DNA of 64,000 nt from Monoplex corrugatus (taxonomy: Eukaryota > Mollusca > Gastropoda > Littorinimorpha > Ranellidae): positions 72,098,237-72,162,236 of the forward strand of contig CM060312.1 in NCBI GenBank assembly GCA_030674185.1. Reading direction: 5' to 3'. This document shows, one piece after another, positions 32,215-46,100 of this stretch. The stretch's first letter is position 1; every line of letters starts with the position of its first letter. The position numbers were made by a program, and so were the translations under genes. The notes beneath the pieces are model-generated. The model did not search any database, was not told where the DNA came from, and worked only from the letters and a program-made list of their open reading frames with translations.

Positions 32215-32590
32215 ATTTTTTATAAGTTATCCCATTTCTTTCGCCACAATAATGGCCACAGAATCTGGGGCCATTTTTCACAACACTATGATGATGATGA
32301 CGATGATGATGATAATGATGATGATCATGATACTATGGAGTTCCATTCTTGATTGAGACTTTGTGACAAGGCTGTGCTCTATGCCCATTTTCATTCATGA
32401 TATATCCTGGTGTCAACCAGACCAAAGAGATAGAGTCAGGAGACTTTTGCAACATTCTCACTGACAGAGCCGTGAAGTGGATGAAACTTAACTGCACAGT
32501 CCCAATCTAAGTCAGCTGGGGCAAAAAGATCCCGCAATGATTTTGACAGGACTGAAAAGATTCGGTCCCACAACCTTCTTGTCAGTGGCA
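32215..32590 (-). mobile_element. tRNA-derived SINE family A, degenerate
   Basis: It shares aatggccacagaatctgggg, a (GAT)n stretch, ctatggagttccattcttga and tatatcctggtgtcaaccag with 22619-23127. The head is decayed (ttcggtcccacaacc). Confidence 0.65.
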
Positions 32591-32799
32591 AGGCGGCTCA
32601 TTTATAGTGACTCTTCCAGTATGTCTATTTTGTCTATAGAAAACTACATGCATCAGTCACCCATTTACAATGACTCCTTCCAGTATGTCTATTTTGTCTG
32701 TAGACGATAAGACTACATGCATCAGTCACCAAGATACAGGGGAAAATGTCTACAGATATGTATAACATATCCAACCATGAACCATACCAAATCTTCCAT

Positions 32800-33250
32800 T
32801 TCCTCACACTATCCCCAAGCTTCCTGCACCTGGTGGATAGAGTGAGGGAGTGAAAGTGTTATGTTTTGTTGATAATGCAGGAAGCTGGTGGAAAGGATGA
32901 GGGAGTGAAAGGGTCAAGTTACTGTTTTGCCATCATGATGGATAATGCAGGAAGCTGGTGGACAGGGTGAGGGAGTGAAAGGGTCAAGTTACTTTTTGCC
33001 ATCATGATGGATAATGCAGGAAGCTGGTGGACAGGGTGAGGGAGTGAAAGGGTTAAGCTACTGTTTTGCCATCATGATGGATAATGCAGGAAGCTGGTGG
33101 ACAGGGTGAGGGAGTGAAAGGGTTAAGTTACTGTTTTGCCATCATGATGGATAATGCAGGAAGCTGGTGGACAGGGTGAGGAGTCAAAGAGTTTAAGTGT
33201 TTGTTTTGCTATCATGACTGATAATGCAGGAAAGTGGCAGATAGGAAGAA
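32800..33250. repeat. ~70-bp tandem repeat built on the TTAA MITE right half
   Basis: About five units of gataatgcaggaagctggtg, gacagggtgagggagtgaaa, gggttaagttactgttttgc, then catcatgatg. Each unit carries one MITE half ending GGGTTAA plus the usual flank (tttgccatcatgatt). Confidence 0.88.
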
Positions 33251-33564
33251 AAGATTCAACATCCATGAGGACAGGTCCAGTCACCTTCACTTCATTAGGA
33301 AGCACACATCACATTTGATGCTCACTCTTGCTTACAAGTCTAAAAACATATATGAATAGATGTTAAGAAAAATAACAAACACACTCTTGTTATATATCCA
33401 TCAACACTCCTTAACACATTTCTGACCATGCAATATCTGGTCCCATAAGCAAGTCCTCCCAGGTCCTTCAAGCATGTCTGCTTCATTTGTGGAGGACTAC
33501 CATTTATGAGCCACCAAAACATGGAAAGAAAATGTTCAGACATATAGCCTATCCAACCACAAAC

Positions 33565-33735
33565 TATACTAAACCTTTCATTCCCTCACCCTATCCATCA
33601 GCTGTAAAAACTGAACCCTTACATCTCCTCAACCTCAGGAAGCTGGTGGATAGGTTAAGGGAGTGATAAAGGTTAAGATGTAATTTAACCCCTTCACTCC
33701 CTCACCCTAACCCCTTCTTTCCTACAGGAAGCTAT
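33565..33735. mobile_element. TTAA hairpin MITE family, degenerate
   Basis: Partial left and right arms with ccctcaccctatccatcagc and gaagctggtggataggttaa. Confidence 0.5.
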
Positions 33736-33812
33736 CAACTTTTCAGAACTGTAAAAAAAAAAAAAAGCTCAACCTAAGAAGGACTGTTAACAAACTCTGT
33801 CTATGAGGACAG

Positions 33813-34131
33813 TCACAAATCATTGTAAACTTCATCACTAGACTCCTCTTCGTCACTAGACTCCTCTTCATCACCATATTCATCAGTCTGCGCCAGAATA
33901 TTCATAACAAGTAAGTAATCATCATCCACACTCATACCATAATCTCTATTCATTATAAAGTCCCACAACGTGTAGTTCTCTGTAACTGTAACTTGAGCCT
34001 CATCATTCCGAATTCTCCGTGGACGCACATATGGAGCGATGGTGCCGTCTGGAAGTGCGTGTTTATAAAAGCAGCTGTTTTCGAATGGACAATCCCCTTC
34101 ACCCTGATTGAAATATCGGCAAGGCTTTTCC
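33813..34131 (-). CDS. MKRN: Makorin exon 7 (C3H finger 4, acidic C-terminus)
   Basis: It encodes [20 protein letters not shown], then [10 protein letters not shown], a region with [12 protein letters not shown], and an acidic tail ([19 protein letters not shown]) before TGA at 33815-33813. The intron upstream is about 7.3 kb. Confidence 0.94.
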
Positions 34132-37100
34132 CTGGAAGACAAAACAAAACGAAAAAGATCACAACAACAATTCAGCAGTATTAATCAATATCATTACATC
34201 TTTTTCACGGTAAAATATCAATACAATGAAAATCAGAATACTGATTTCAAAGATGAATCAAGTTTACATCATTCAACACATTTAAACACTATTTATACTG
34301 GAACTAAGCACAAAATTTCAAATCATTCAACACATTCAAACACTATTTATACTGGAACTAACCACAAAATGTGGAGACTCACTGCATGTTGCACATTTAC
34401 AAGACAAAGAAAGTAGAACATACAGAAGCACTGAGATATCATGCGCGCAAACACACACACGTGTGTGTGCACACGTACCCATACGCAGAATTAGACTATA
34501 CACATTCATCCACATACATTAATCAATACATACCAGCAGCATCTAACCATAAATACACAATACCAGTAGTCCTACATTTCGTATACATACAAGAACTGAT
34601 ATACACTGCAGCATGATCAATGTTAGATCTAAAGGTGCATATTGATGATGAAGAAATCATACTAACAATGGAAGGCCTGACTTAACAGGTAAGTAAACAT
34701 AACTGTTAATAAGAAATATCCTGGCACTGTTATGTTGTTGTTGTTGTTGTAGCTGTTATTGTTGTTTGTTTACTTGCGTAATTCACTGTATTGGTGCACA
34801 TGTGTGTGTGTGAGCGTGTGTGCCTGTGTGTGCATGTGTGTGAGTGTGTGTGCGTGTGTGTGCGTGCGTGCGTGCGTGCGTGCGTGTGTGTGTGTGTGTG
34901 CGCGCGCGCGCGTTCGTGCTTATACATGTGTGTTTTATTCTTATTTGTTATTTCTTACTAACCTTTTTTTTTCAGACATGGACAATAGACTGGAAGAGCC
35001 GCAATAAAGAGACATTATTTTAATTATGCAATAGGCAGCTGAGGCTATGTGTTGTGTTGTATATTTTGAAACCCTGGTGAGATAAGTGTATCCTTAGTGG
35101 CTGGTTCCTTTTGATTGTTTGACGATGGGATACACAGATACATTATTTCAAAGCGGCCAAAACTGTTCCAATGACAGATTGATATAAAACCCATATGCTA
35201 CGTAGGAACTCAGGACATGGCCAGTTCATTGGTTTATGTGCAGATTATGCCATGATCGTTTTGGATCTCAGCTATCCATGGCACCAGCGGCATCAGCCCA
35301 TATGGAATTCATTCTGAGCACGAAAAGATCACCTTAAGAAAAGCAGAACTGAAAGGGATGCATTGTACACAGTGACATTAATTAACCTGACCCAGCATCA
35401 TATAGTGAATTGAATGGTGTCCAAAATTTATTGTTTCATGGCCCGTGGATACCAATCTGCATTACTATGTCAGATTGATTATCAAGTCTTCCAACACCAG
35501 AAGACCATAAGACATAACAATGCAAAAAGTCATTGTTGTTGTTATTGTTGTTTAAAGCTCAGCCAACTGCATACAGCCATATCAGGGCTATAATCACTTC
35601 AAAACATACAAAACAAGGGGGAAAAAAAAGAAAAGAAAATTAAGGACACATATCAATGCATTCGCGCACATAATCTAAGGACATGCCTCTGACCGCTCCG
35701 TCCAATTTATCGCACAGGGAATTTTAAAAAACACACCTGAATATAAATTCAAACACAACTAAGGACATTAACATGTATATAAAAACAGGCCTTAATTACC
35801 TAAAACTGCTTCTGCACATCTCATTTCCTTAGAGCCAAAAATGCACGTTCAGTTACATGTACCCATTTACCAATCCTAACAGAAAGTACGTACAACTTTA
35901 TCGAACACATACAGGTGAATGGACCAGCAAGGCAGAAAATGATAGGAAGAAATGACAGAAAGCAATGGAACAAGGCAGAAACAAAGTGACATAAAAGAGG
36001 ACATTTCCAGCACAGAATTTCCGGAAGGTGGGGATACCATATGTACTGAAAGAGCCCCTGGCATCCCCATGGGTGGGGGGGTGTCAAAAACTCGTTAGTG
36101 TCAAGCCAAGCAACAGTTCAGAAAATGTCATGAGGTCAATCCAGGTGACTGAGAGTTTTGTTTCACTATAATTAGTAATCCTGCATTTATCATCCCAGTC
36201 ACAACAGGAAAACTGGAGGGAAAAAGAGCACCAGGTAGACCCAGGATGAAGACAGACAGGGTGGGAGATTTACTCGCAGCAAAAAACATTCATATGGAGG
36301 GCCACGGTCGCCAATGCCATGCAGCAGGGCTCATGATGATGATATTTATTGTATAATGAGAGTTCAAAGTAAAATTTGACTGAGAAGTATACTAAAATGT
36401 CATTTTAAAATGATATGCCCCTTCAAAACAAATCAATTGCTTAACTCACTCGGTACGACGGAACGCTATAGCGGTTGTGATGAAAGCCATGGTTCCTACG
36501 ACGGAACGCTATAGCGGTTTCGATAATTAAAAAATTTTCGATGCTCCCCTTTAGATCCTGCACGCCTACCATAGCCACACTGGTCACTGCAAACATGTCA
36601 AGGGTCAAAGGGAAAGTTACTTCGTGAGATTCCGTAGCCATTCACTCATCAGGAAACGACTGACTTCGGCAACTACACGAATGGCTAATCTGCATTCGTG
36701 TCGAAAATGGCGTCGCAGGCGAGTACGAGTTTTCGAACAAAGTAGATCGCGACGGCGGCGTTTTACTGCTGCTGAAGTGATTGAAGTGCTTCAGACTGAA
36801 GGATTGGACATCGAGGAGTATGATGAAGATAATGGTGAAAGTGTATCAAGTGATGGAAGCTGCCAGCAAGGAGGAACTGACAGTGACCCAGTTTCAGACG
36901 ACAGTGAAGTGGAAGGGGGAGGTGAGCGTACACGTCACGAGAGGCGAGCGGTCAGCGGGCCAAGCACAGTGAGTCGCATGTCTGATGGAGATTTCATTCA
37001 CTTTCCTATGCATGACTGGCACGAAGATTTTAGTTTTTCTCCCACTTTGCCTCTGTTCTCTGGCTCTTGTGGCCTGCATGTCCCAGTTGAGTGCCACGCC

Positions 37101-40100
37101 CCCTTTGATTTCTTGAATCAGTTTGTGACAGAAGACTTTCTAAATTCCATTGTCATAACAGAAGGCATAAGAGAACTGAGTGGTAAGCAGAATGAGCACT
37201 TCTCCTGACCTTCTCACCTTTGACTGTGTGTTCATGGACCTGATCAGAGTGTGTGACTGTACAGTGATCCTGACCACAAAATTTGGGGTATTTTCAACAT
37301 GGCACATGACGAAGAAATATTCAAGGAAGAACTTCAATATTTTGGCATGAACTAACCCAGCATGTAAATATTCAGATCTGAAAGTTTCATTTTGATCCTT
37401 TATGTTTTGTATCTTTTGTGATTTTTTTCCTAACCCTTCAAAATGGGTCGTACCTGGGGAAACGCAAGGGGAAAAACTCTCCGTACCGAGGGAGTTAAGC
37501 ACAGTGTTTACAGTAATCAAGCAGCATGGGGTCTCAGCATGTCATAGCTCAACATACAAAACTGTCTGCAAGTTCTCAAAAATTGAGAACGTTTTAAGAA
37601 TGATAAGGAAAAAAAATACAGTTGGAAAACTCAGTGCCCACATTTAATTGCCATTTTCTCAAAAACACTACTTTTTTACTACTCTGTTTAAATACCTGTA
37701 ACTCAGGCAGGCATTATTAACATTTGAGGTCTGATATAAACATCATTGGAAAGAGCATTTCTTCTATTAGCAATGCCGTGCGAACCGAAACACGACGTCA
37801 AATTTGTGGTACAAAAAACTGGGGCCGGCTGCAAAATTGGGGGGGTCTTCAGTTCAATCAAGTATTACTGCCTCTTTAATCGGTGTTTCATTCTTATTTT
37901 TTGTCGTATGTGAATTAGAAATGAATAAAGATTTGAATGATTGTCTTTTTATATACTTAGAGCGAAAATGGAATTAGTTATTTGATGAGAAAGTCGAAAA
38001 TACGCGTTTTGGGCGCACTCGCGGCGACGGTATGCGTTCAGAATCGAAGTTTGTTCGGGATGCTTCACTATTTCGGTCGGTAAGGCTATATTTGTGAACC
38101 AATCACATTGTAATTTTGCAGCCAATGAGAATTAATGTAACAGAATGATATATCCCGACGAGAGCTATGTGTGCTAGTTTCGAACCGAGATCGACGCTTC
38201 CAAAGTTTTGCTTTTTTTCATCGGAAAAGTTTGCAAGTAAGTCGCCATTTTTGGAACTTCTCGTCGGCGGGACTCGATTTTACATGCTTTTTTCAATATG
38301 CATGTGTAATATGAAATCAATTTGATGTAAAATACAGCCGTACGGCAACTTTTTACACGAGGATCTATACCAGATCAGTAGCCAAACAACGTCGCAATGT
38401 GCCGACGCCATAGGCCTACTGCGCGGAACAGAACAGTGTGCAAGTTTCAGCTCGGCAAGTTTCGCGTTGTCAGATAAAGACTAGCAACCAACAGATCAAG
38501 TTCTGTTTTATCTGTAACATTGTATTTTTCAAGAAAAGGACAATTGCGTTTGAACTCGATTCGGAGTTGTCAGCCGAAGCTAGGTTCGTCAACCATTTCC
38601 TCCCCGAGGTCATGCTAATTTGCATGTCGCTGTGTAGACCTGCTCACCCCACGACAGGCGAGCTTACTACTAAAAAATACTATGTGCTCGACGGGCTTCG
38701 CCAAGCCGTGGAAAATGGGTTTGCCCAAACAGAGGGGTGCGCATACCTACCTCCCCAACTCTCTCTCTCAAATAAATGAATGAATGAATAAATAGGTCTA
38801 AATAATTTTTTTTCAAATCAACAAACAATTCTGTGCAAGTCATTGTACTTTCCTTGACATGAATCTCTCTCTCTCTCAGAGATCAAGAAATGAATAAGTA
38901 AATAGGCCCCAATACATTCATACCCAAGTCATTGTTAACAGGCATGATCCTCTCTCTCTCTCTCTGAGACAACACACACACACACTAACACACAGAGATT
39001 TAGAATGTCACAAAACAAAATCTTCTGTCACTGTTATAATATTCTTTATTTAGGTTTTGCAACTGAATAGAAGGCTATGAGTTGTATTATTTGTAAAGTA
39101 AGCCATCCATTAGCTTACATAGTTGTTTCAATTTGTTGTCAGTATCTGAAAAGGATAGGCCTATTGTCATCAATCTGTTTTAAAGGGAAGATTGCATCTT
39201 ATTTAGTAGTAGCCTACTGTTATTGATTTGTTTGAATTAAAGGGCAAGATTACACTGGAAATACTTAGCAGGATTGCTCAGCTTTGGTGGATTTTTACAA
39301 GTAATATGCTAAAAATCAAAGTCGCGAGTTTGGGCTTAATGTTAAAGTAATATTGATGTGAAGACTATGCATCATGGTTTCCTTTCCTTTCCAATCTCTC
39401 AATGAACAGTATATATTATGCAGATTCATATATTTCTCTACTGCAGGAGTTAAGTGACCTGTTCCTGAATGGCGAGTGGTCCCATATCCTTCCTGAAGTT
39501 TTCTTTGGACTCTGGCTGTACTAAATGTTCGGGGACTTGACTCATCCACAGTCTACTGAATTTTTTTTTCTAAATACTGATGTATAAAATAAAAATCAAA
39601 TGTAATGTACAAAAATCTTGTCTGTGATGTTTTCCTCTGTGTGTATGTGTGTTATGTGTGCGTGCATGTGTATATTTGTGTGTTTAGTTTTTAGAAGAAT
39701 TTTGATTGGATGACATTTTTGGATAGACTGCAGCATAAAAGCATGCAGTAATTTTTAATATTTTAATTATTGAGGTGATTCCAGAAGTCATCGATTCTCA
39801 GATTTCCTTTTATATGTACAGAAACTGATGAAATATTACAAATTATTCATAAGATACTAAGTAGCGAGCCATGACTTTTTTTGTTTGATTTGCAGTAATA
39901 AGACACTTGAACGATGAGCAAAATGATTTTATATCTATCTCATGAAATGATTATATTTCTAGCTTCATTTTTGTCAATATGGGCAATTATTAATGAAAAA
40001 CTGATAAAACATGCCAAATATCACATGTTTCCTGCAATAAGACAAAAATGGCTCGTCGCAGAGTTACGATAATGGTTTCATTCGATTCGGCATACAAAAA

Positions 40101-43100
40101 TACATCAACGATCAAAATTTCATGACATTTGATCCTGTCTGTCTCTCACAATTACAAAATGAATGTCATTTCCAGCAAAATCAGCATACCATACCATTTG
40201 ATGGGTTTGTTCTGTGACAGCTGATCCCATACATCTCTTCTTTGTCCCACTAAAACGTGGTACCAAAATTTAAGACATTTTTGACGCTTCAAATTGGAAT
40301 ATCTCGTGAACTATTGGTCCGATTTGAAAAATTTAAACTGCTTTTTACTCAGAACAACAATATCTTCAAAACAATATACATCTTTTAACTCAAAACCCAA
40401 TTTCAATTTTTCATGCAGCATTGCTACTTCTATGTTTCAGTAATACAAATATCTTTAAACCAACAAAAATGAACACTGGCCCTCTTCTGTAACATTTCTA
40501 TATCCACTCCATGATGTTGGGTTGGTTTGTGCATACCATAACAGAGATTTCTTGATCATCAAGTGCCCTGCCGCTGCATTGGCAATCATGGCCCTCCATA
40601 CATCTATCCCTTGTTGCCGCAAGCACATTTTCCATCCTCTCTGTCCTCAGTCACTCTGCAAGTCCACTATTTTTTCCCTTGGTCTACCTGGTGCTCTCCT
40701 TCCCTCCAACTTTCCTGTTGTAATCAGGTGCTCTAATTCCCCTTTCCTCATAAAATGGCCTACAAATGCTGCCTGTCTTTTCCTAATCTTCTTTATCAAT
40801 GATCTTCTTGTGTCTGCCTCCATCAAGACTGTCTCCTTTGTTTTCTTTGCTGTCCATGGAATTCTCAACATTCTTCTTAGAAACCACATCTCGGCTGCCT
40901 CAATCTTGTTCTGGCTTTGCTTGTTAGACTGTCCACATCTCACAACTGTATAACATTATCGGTTCTATATAACATTCAAGATCTCTCTTCCTGATGTTAA
41001 CTGGTAGGCATTTGTTGGTAAGAATGCTTTTCATCTTCTTGAATGCTGTTTTGGCAAGGCCAACTCTGCTGGCTATTTCTGATGGGCATCTGGCATCAGG
41101 TGAGATGATCATTCCCAGATATTTAAACTGATATTATCAACCTGATTTCTTGGTATCATATGGCATTTCTCCACTTCCGGCCTTCCAGCTTACTGCTGTC
41201 AACTCTTTCTCCATACACACCCATGAGGGTTCATCAAGCAGATAGATGAAGACAGGAAGAAGAAGAAACATGCTGGGACTGATTCTTTTCTTTTTTGACT
41301 TTCAAAGTGTTTGCCAAGATGTGTGATCTAAGGACAATAAAGGTTTAAGTGACCATGATTCCACTGGATTAATGAGCATGGCTACCAGGCCCAACATACC
41401 TAAGCGCACTCTTGTAACCCTCAATCAGCTTTTTCTTCTCTTCAGGGCAGTCCTCCCACAGTAAGCTGGGCGTCACAAAGTCTGATGTCACACGGCACTC
41501 CGGACATTTCCTGAAACATGTACACACATGACGATTACAACACTGCTCTACAATCATCTCTCTGCTGCTCTCCCTGTTCTTCTATTACACCATTCTCTGA
41601 TCTCTCTCCCATCCACCCAGTACATCATCAACACCAAGCTGAGAGCTGTGTCCTTTCCACCCTACTTTATAGCTGGAATGCTGGAGGATGATAAAGAGCA
41701 ACTTCACCAAGCTATCAACCGTCCTAAAAAAGAATCCCTAAAGAATCATACTAATCTTCTGGCTTAACACCATCTCCAATCAACTACTACTCTCTCCAAT
41801 CAACTACTACTCATCAAATGTAATCAAGAGTGTATGGACACAATCATCATGAAAAGATGAGGGGATGGAAAGAACAAACCATTTGAAAACAAAGGACAAC
41901 ATAACCCTGACTGCCCTTCACTGGACCCCAGAAGGAAGGCATAAGAGAAGAAGACCCAAGAACGCCTGGTGACAAACAGCAGGAGGAGAAGGTGTAGTTC
42001 TAAAACAAACCAAGGGTACCATACTAAGGCTGGCCTACAACCGACAAGAGTGGAGGATCCTTGCTGCTGCCATACGTGTCAGTGACATCATGGGCAGTAC
42101 GTATACTGAATCAAAAAGTGATGGATGTGAGGGAATTCTCACAATTAACTGAAATATTGATTATATCAACATTGTGAAGTGGTTAGCACAACGCATTACT
42201 GAATGTGAGGTGAGGGTTTGAAACCCTCAATCAGTACAAATACTATCTACAGGATTTTTTTGGCCCCAACCAGTTCCTACCCAGGACTGAGAGTGCTATG
42301 GGCGTAATGGGAAGATCAGGACCACATGGTCGAGTCTGATCCATTTTATAAATGCCTCATTAGTGGTGTTATTAGAATTTCCTGACGAACACCACAGTAT
42401 CTGTATCTCTCAAGTCTGGCTCACATTGACATCAGCATTTATTATGAAATTCAGTGTAAATCCCTTATTATGAAATTTAACATAAATCCTTGTCATGCAT
42501 TATTAATCTGAAATGGAACTCCATAGTATCATCCCTATCCCCATCCTTTATCATTATTGCACTGTCAAAATTGTTCCAGATTCTGTGGACCTTCATGCTT
42601 GCTCTCATTGTGACTTCAGCTTCAATGGGTTTGTAGTCTGTTGGAGAGCTGAAATAAGCAATGTAGGGATAGTGACATAGAAGCGGTATAGAAAATGGGG
42701 CAGCAAAAAAACACACAAAAAACAAAACAAACAAACAAAAAAATCACAAAACAAAACAACAAACACACGCACCAAATATCAAAGCTAAAGAGCAAAGAGG
42801 AAAATGTAGTGTGTAAATCGCAACTACCATAACTGCACTTTCTTTATTTACAAAGTAGTGTGTAAATCGCAACTACCATAACTGCACTTTATTTACAAAG
42901 TAGTGTGTAAATCGCAACTACCATAACTGCACTTTATTTACAAAGTAGTGTGTAAATCGCAACTACCATAACTGCACTTTATTTACAAAGTAGTGTGTAA
43001 ATCGCAACTTACATAACTGCACTTTCTTTATTTACAGAGTAGTGTTTAATCGCAACTTACATAACTGCACTTTCTTTATTTACACTAACATGAATACTAA

Positions 43101-46100
43101 GAATCATTTCACAGTTAAAACACCTAGCAATTCAAAGTTCAAATACTGAAGGGTCAAGAGATACTTTACCTGATAATGACTTTCTCAAACTGTTGAGAAC
43201 AGCGCCACTCGCGAATACAACTGAGACAGAAGCAATGGTTGCAGTTCTCCAGGATACCGAAACGTCGTTCATGAACTTCCTCTTTCTCCAGAACTACATC
43301 CATGCAGATTCCACACGTCTTCTCCTGACTGGCCGCCAGTTTAAATGAGAGATCCATATCTTGTTCATGGGTCTTCACGCACTCCTAAGCACAGCACAAA
43401 TAGAAGAATTTTTAACTGTAAATTGCTGTTGAGCTATGATGGATGTCAAAAAGATAAGATGTAGATAGGCATACGTTGACCAGACTTAAACACTGTGAAA
43501 GCTGCTGCAAATGCAAAGCAACAGCCAGGGGGTATGCAGTACTTCTTGTAACAGCCAGGACAGCCTTAATGCATATATGTGACAACACAACAAGAATGGT
43601 TGGCATCAAAGAACAGAGGGCAAACACAGAAGTGCAAGATGTACTATGACATTTGAAGGCCAAGGGCACAAAACCAACAAAATTTTATTGCAAACTTGTT
43701 GCTAAATATGGCGAACATGCGATGAAAAGGAATCAGGTACTGGTATGGAGCAGTGCATTCATAAAGGATGAACTGTGCAGGACAACCACCTTCATCAACA
43801 ACACACAGGGAACACAGTGGGAACAGGTGGAAATGAAAAACAAAACAAAAAAAAACAAAAAAGAAATGCACAAGGGTCCCAGAACATGCTCCCTCAGGAA
43901 AAAAAAATAACATATGAAAATAAAGCATTTTGGTTCTTGAATAAAGAAATTAGAATCACATGAAAAACAATATTTTCAAGTCTCATTACATGAGAATTTG
44001 AATCATTCTTAATCAATAATATGTTACCTCCCACCAACAATTCAGTCTTAACTTGCAGTCAGTCGAACAGCAGCAGGAGCTGAAAAGGTGACTACGGGTC
44101 TATCGGGGGTGTTTTGACTTTTTCTCAAAATTGATTTCTGTGGACTATAATCTATCCTCCACAGAATTTTTTTCTTGAAAAAATATCATTAATAAATTTA
44201 AAATGGTATTTTAATGCACTGATCGTAGCAGAGAGAACGCAATTTCTTACCAAAATACCTATTTTTGTCCCTTTTTGCGAACCGTAACTTGTACAGAACC
44301 CCCACATGTAATATACTGACAGAAAGCTCTTTGGTGCACCTTTCCGATAATGACAGCTAAAATTAGAAACAAACCGGGTCAAAGCCACCACATAAAGCAA
44401 TTTCAAAAAATGTGTAGGAGAGTACATAAAAACTTTAGAGGCCGTTTTCTCAAAATGGCCGTCAAACAACTTAATGACTTTAGACATACATAACATCTAC
44501 ATTTTTTTGAGTACAAGCTTTATTCAAGTACCAAAATAATCAGCAGAATGTACACTTTCCAGTGATATGTATATCTCAAAATACCCGAAATGAGAATTTA
44601 GACTGATTTCGTGGTGGGAGGTCACATATACACAATTAGCCATTCACATGTACAAATTACTTCTGCCTATCTCAAGATACTTCTTGAATCAGAGCGAACT
44701 CTGTGATTACTTGTACTGATACATGCAGTGCTTACTCTCAGATACCAGGAATGCCTGAAAACTTACTCAATATTTCTACCTCTTTCTTTGCAAAAACTTT
44801 TTCATCAGAACATTTTTCCCCTGAAATTAACTTTTAAAGATTACGGCATTCAGATATATAAAAAAAAAAGGAAAAATTCCCACCACTAAACTAAAGACAA
44901 TTGTGCACACTGAAGCTTTGATTCAAGAGGATTGATGATGCAAACTTCGTGACATAGCTGTGGCACCTGATCTTCCAAAGTCAGTGATCCCTGAAACTGT
45001 CTGCAAGAAGTTGGGATATTAGAAAGTGTCATGTTGTTGGGTCCCAAAGCAACTGACTGAAGAACACATGTGCCAGCATATGATCATTTCCTTTCAGCTT
45101 ATGAAATGGTATTTAGGGAGCTGATGGGGATTTTTTTTTTTTAAGCACATGAACACAGGCCATGAGACCAGGGCACATCTCACTATCCCAAAGACAAAAG
45201 TCAATTAACATGACCTGGAAGCATCCATCACGCCACCAACTCCCCCAAATTTCAAAGTTCAACACAAAGCGAAGAAAGTGATCGTCATTCACAGCGCTTA
45301 CCAAATGTGTCAGGACCATGGTAGCCATTCGGGCTACCACCTTGAGCAAAACTGGTAGCCACAATAGCGAAGATTCGAGCCAAAGTCTGTATGAACCGTC
45401 CTTTCTAACCTTCCACTTGGTGAGGAATTTCCTTTCTCTCTTGTCCTCATATTGTTGGGACTGCTGAAGTTTCTCTTCTTTCGGTTTTTTTGGAGGGGGA
45501 GGCGCTCCGACACCAAACTTCCACATGGCTGGCCGGATGTTTTGCAAACATACCGCATTCGTAGCGCATGCGCGGAAGCTGGTTTCCGCCGGCCAAATTG
45601 GCAAAAGCAGACGACTCGCACATCGATGATCGGAGAAGTTAAAAACACTTTGCTGAAGTGCCAGGCTGCCTGCACAGTCAGCTGGATCGACAACACGCTC
45701 AATCAAGCTGACTGTGGTGCCTGCATCATGTCATGTCAGAATTCCTACTCGCCATTTGGGCTACTGCTACCGGCACCTCGACTCGCCCGACTGTAAATTT
45801 GGTCGCGAAAGCGAGCGCATTTGGTAAGCGCTGCATTCAGTTAACACAGTTAGATACTGTGAACACTGGAAAGAATGAGAGAATCTATTCATCAAAACAG
45901 ATCTTGTAACTGCTGGCAGAATCTGCCCTTGTCCTCATTGTCATATACAGGTATACTGAGGTAATCAACGCATATACATATACTGTTGTTCACATTCTGC
46001 ACAATATACTGTACCTGTATTAACTATCTAATACAGGCTGGTCGAGCTCTATGTTCATACACTGACCAGGCTTGAAGAAAAAGGAGTTTACCTTTGCATG

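Noticed and set aside
40522..40953. Plus-strand frame of 143 residues (and similar ones at 46484 and 60806)
   Set aside because: Antisense shadow of the LINE fragments that read on the minus strand ([13 protein letters not shown]).
44152..44496. 114-residue minus-strand frame
   Set aside because: It lies wholly within a TIR MITE and the sister copy (50282-50880) has frame breaks, so it is not under coding constraint.
45113..45796. Overlapping frames on both strands
   Set aside because: They cross the left TIR of the 545xx element (45292-45833), so a single host gene is excluded. Weak hAT-like resemblance is noted in the element entry only.
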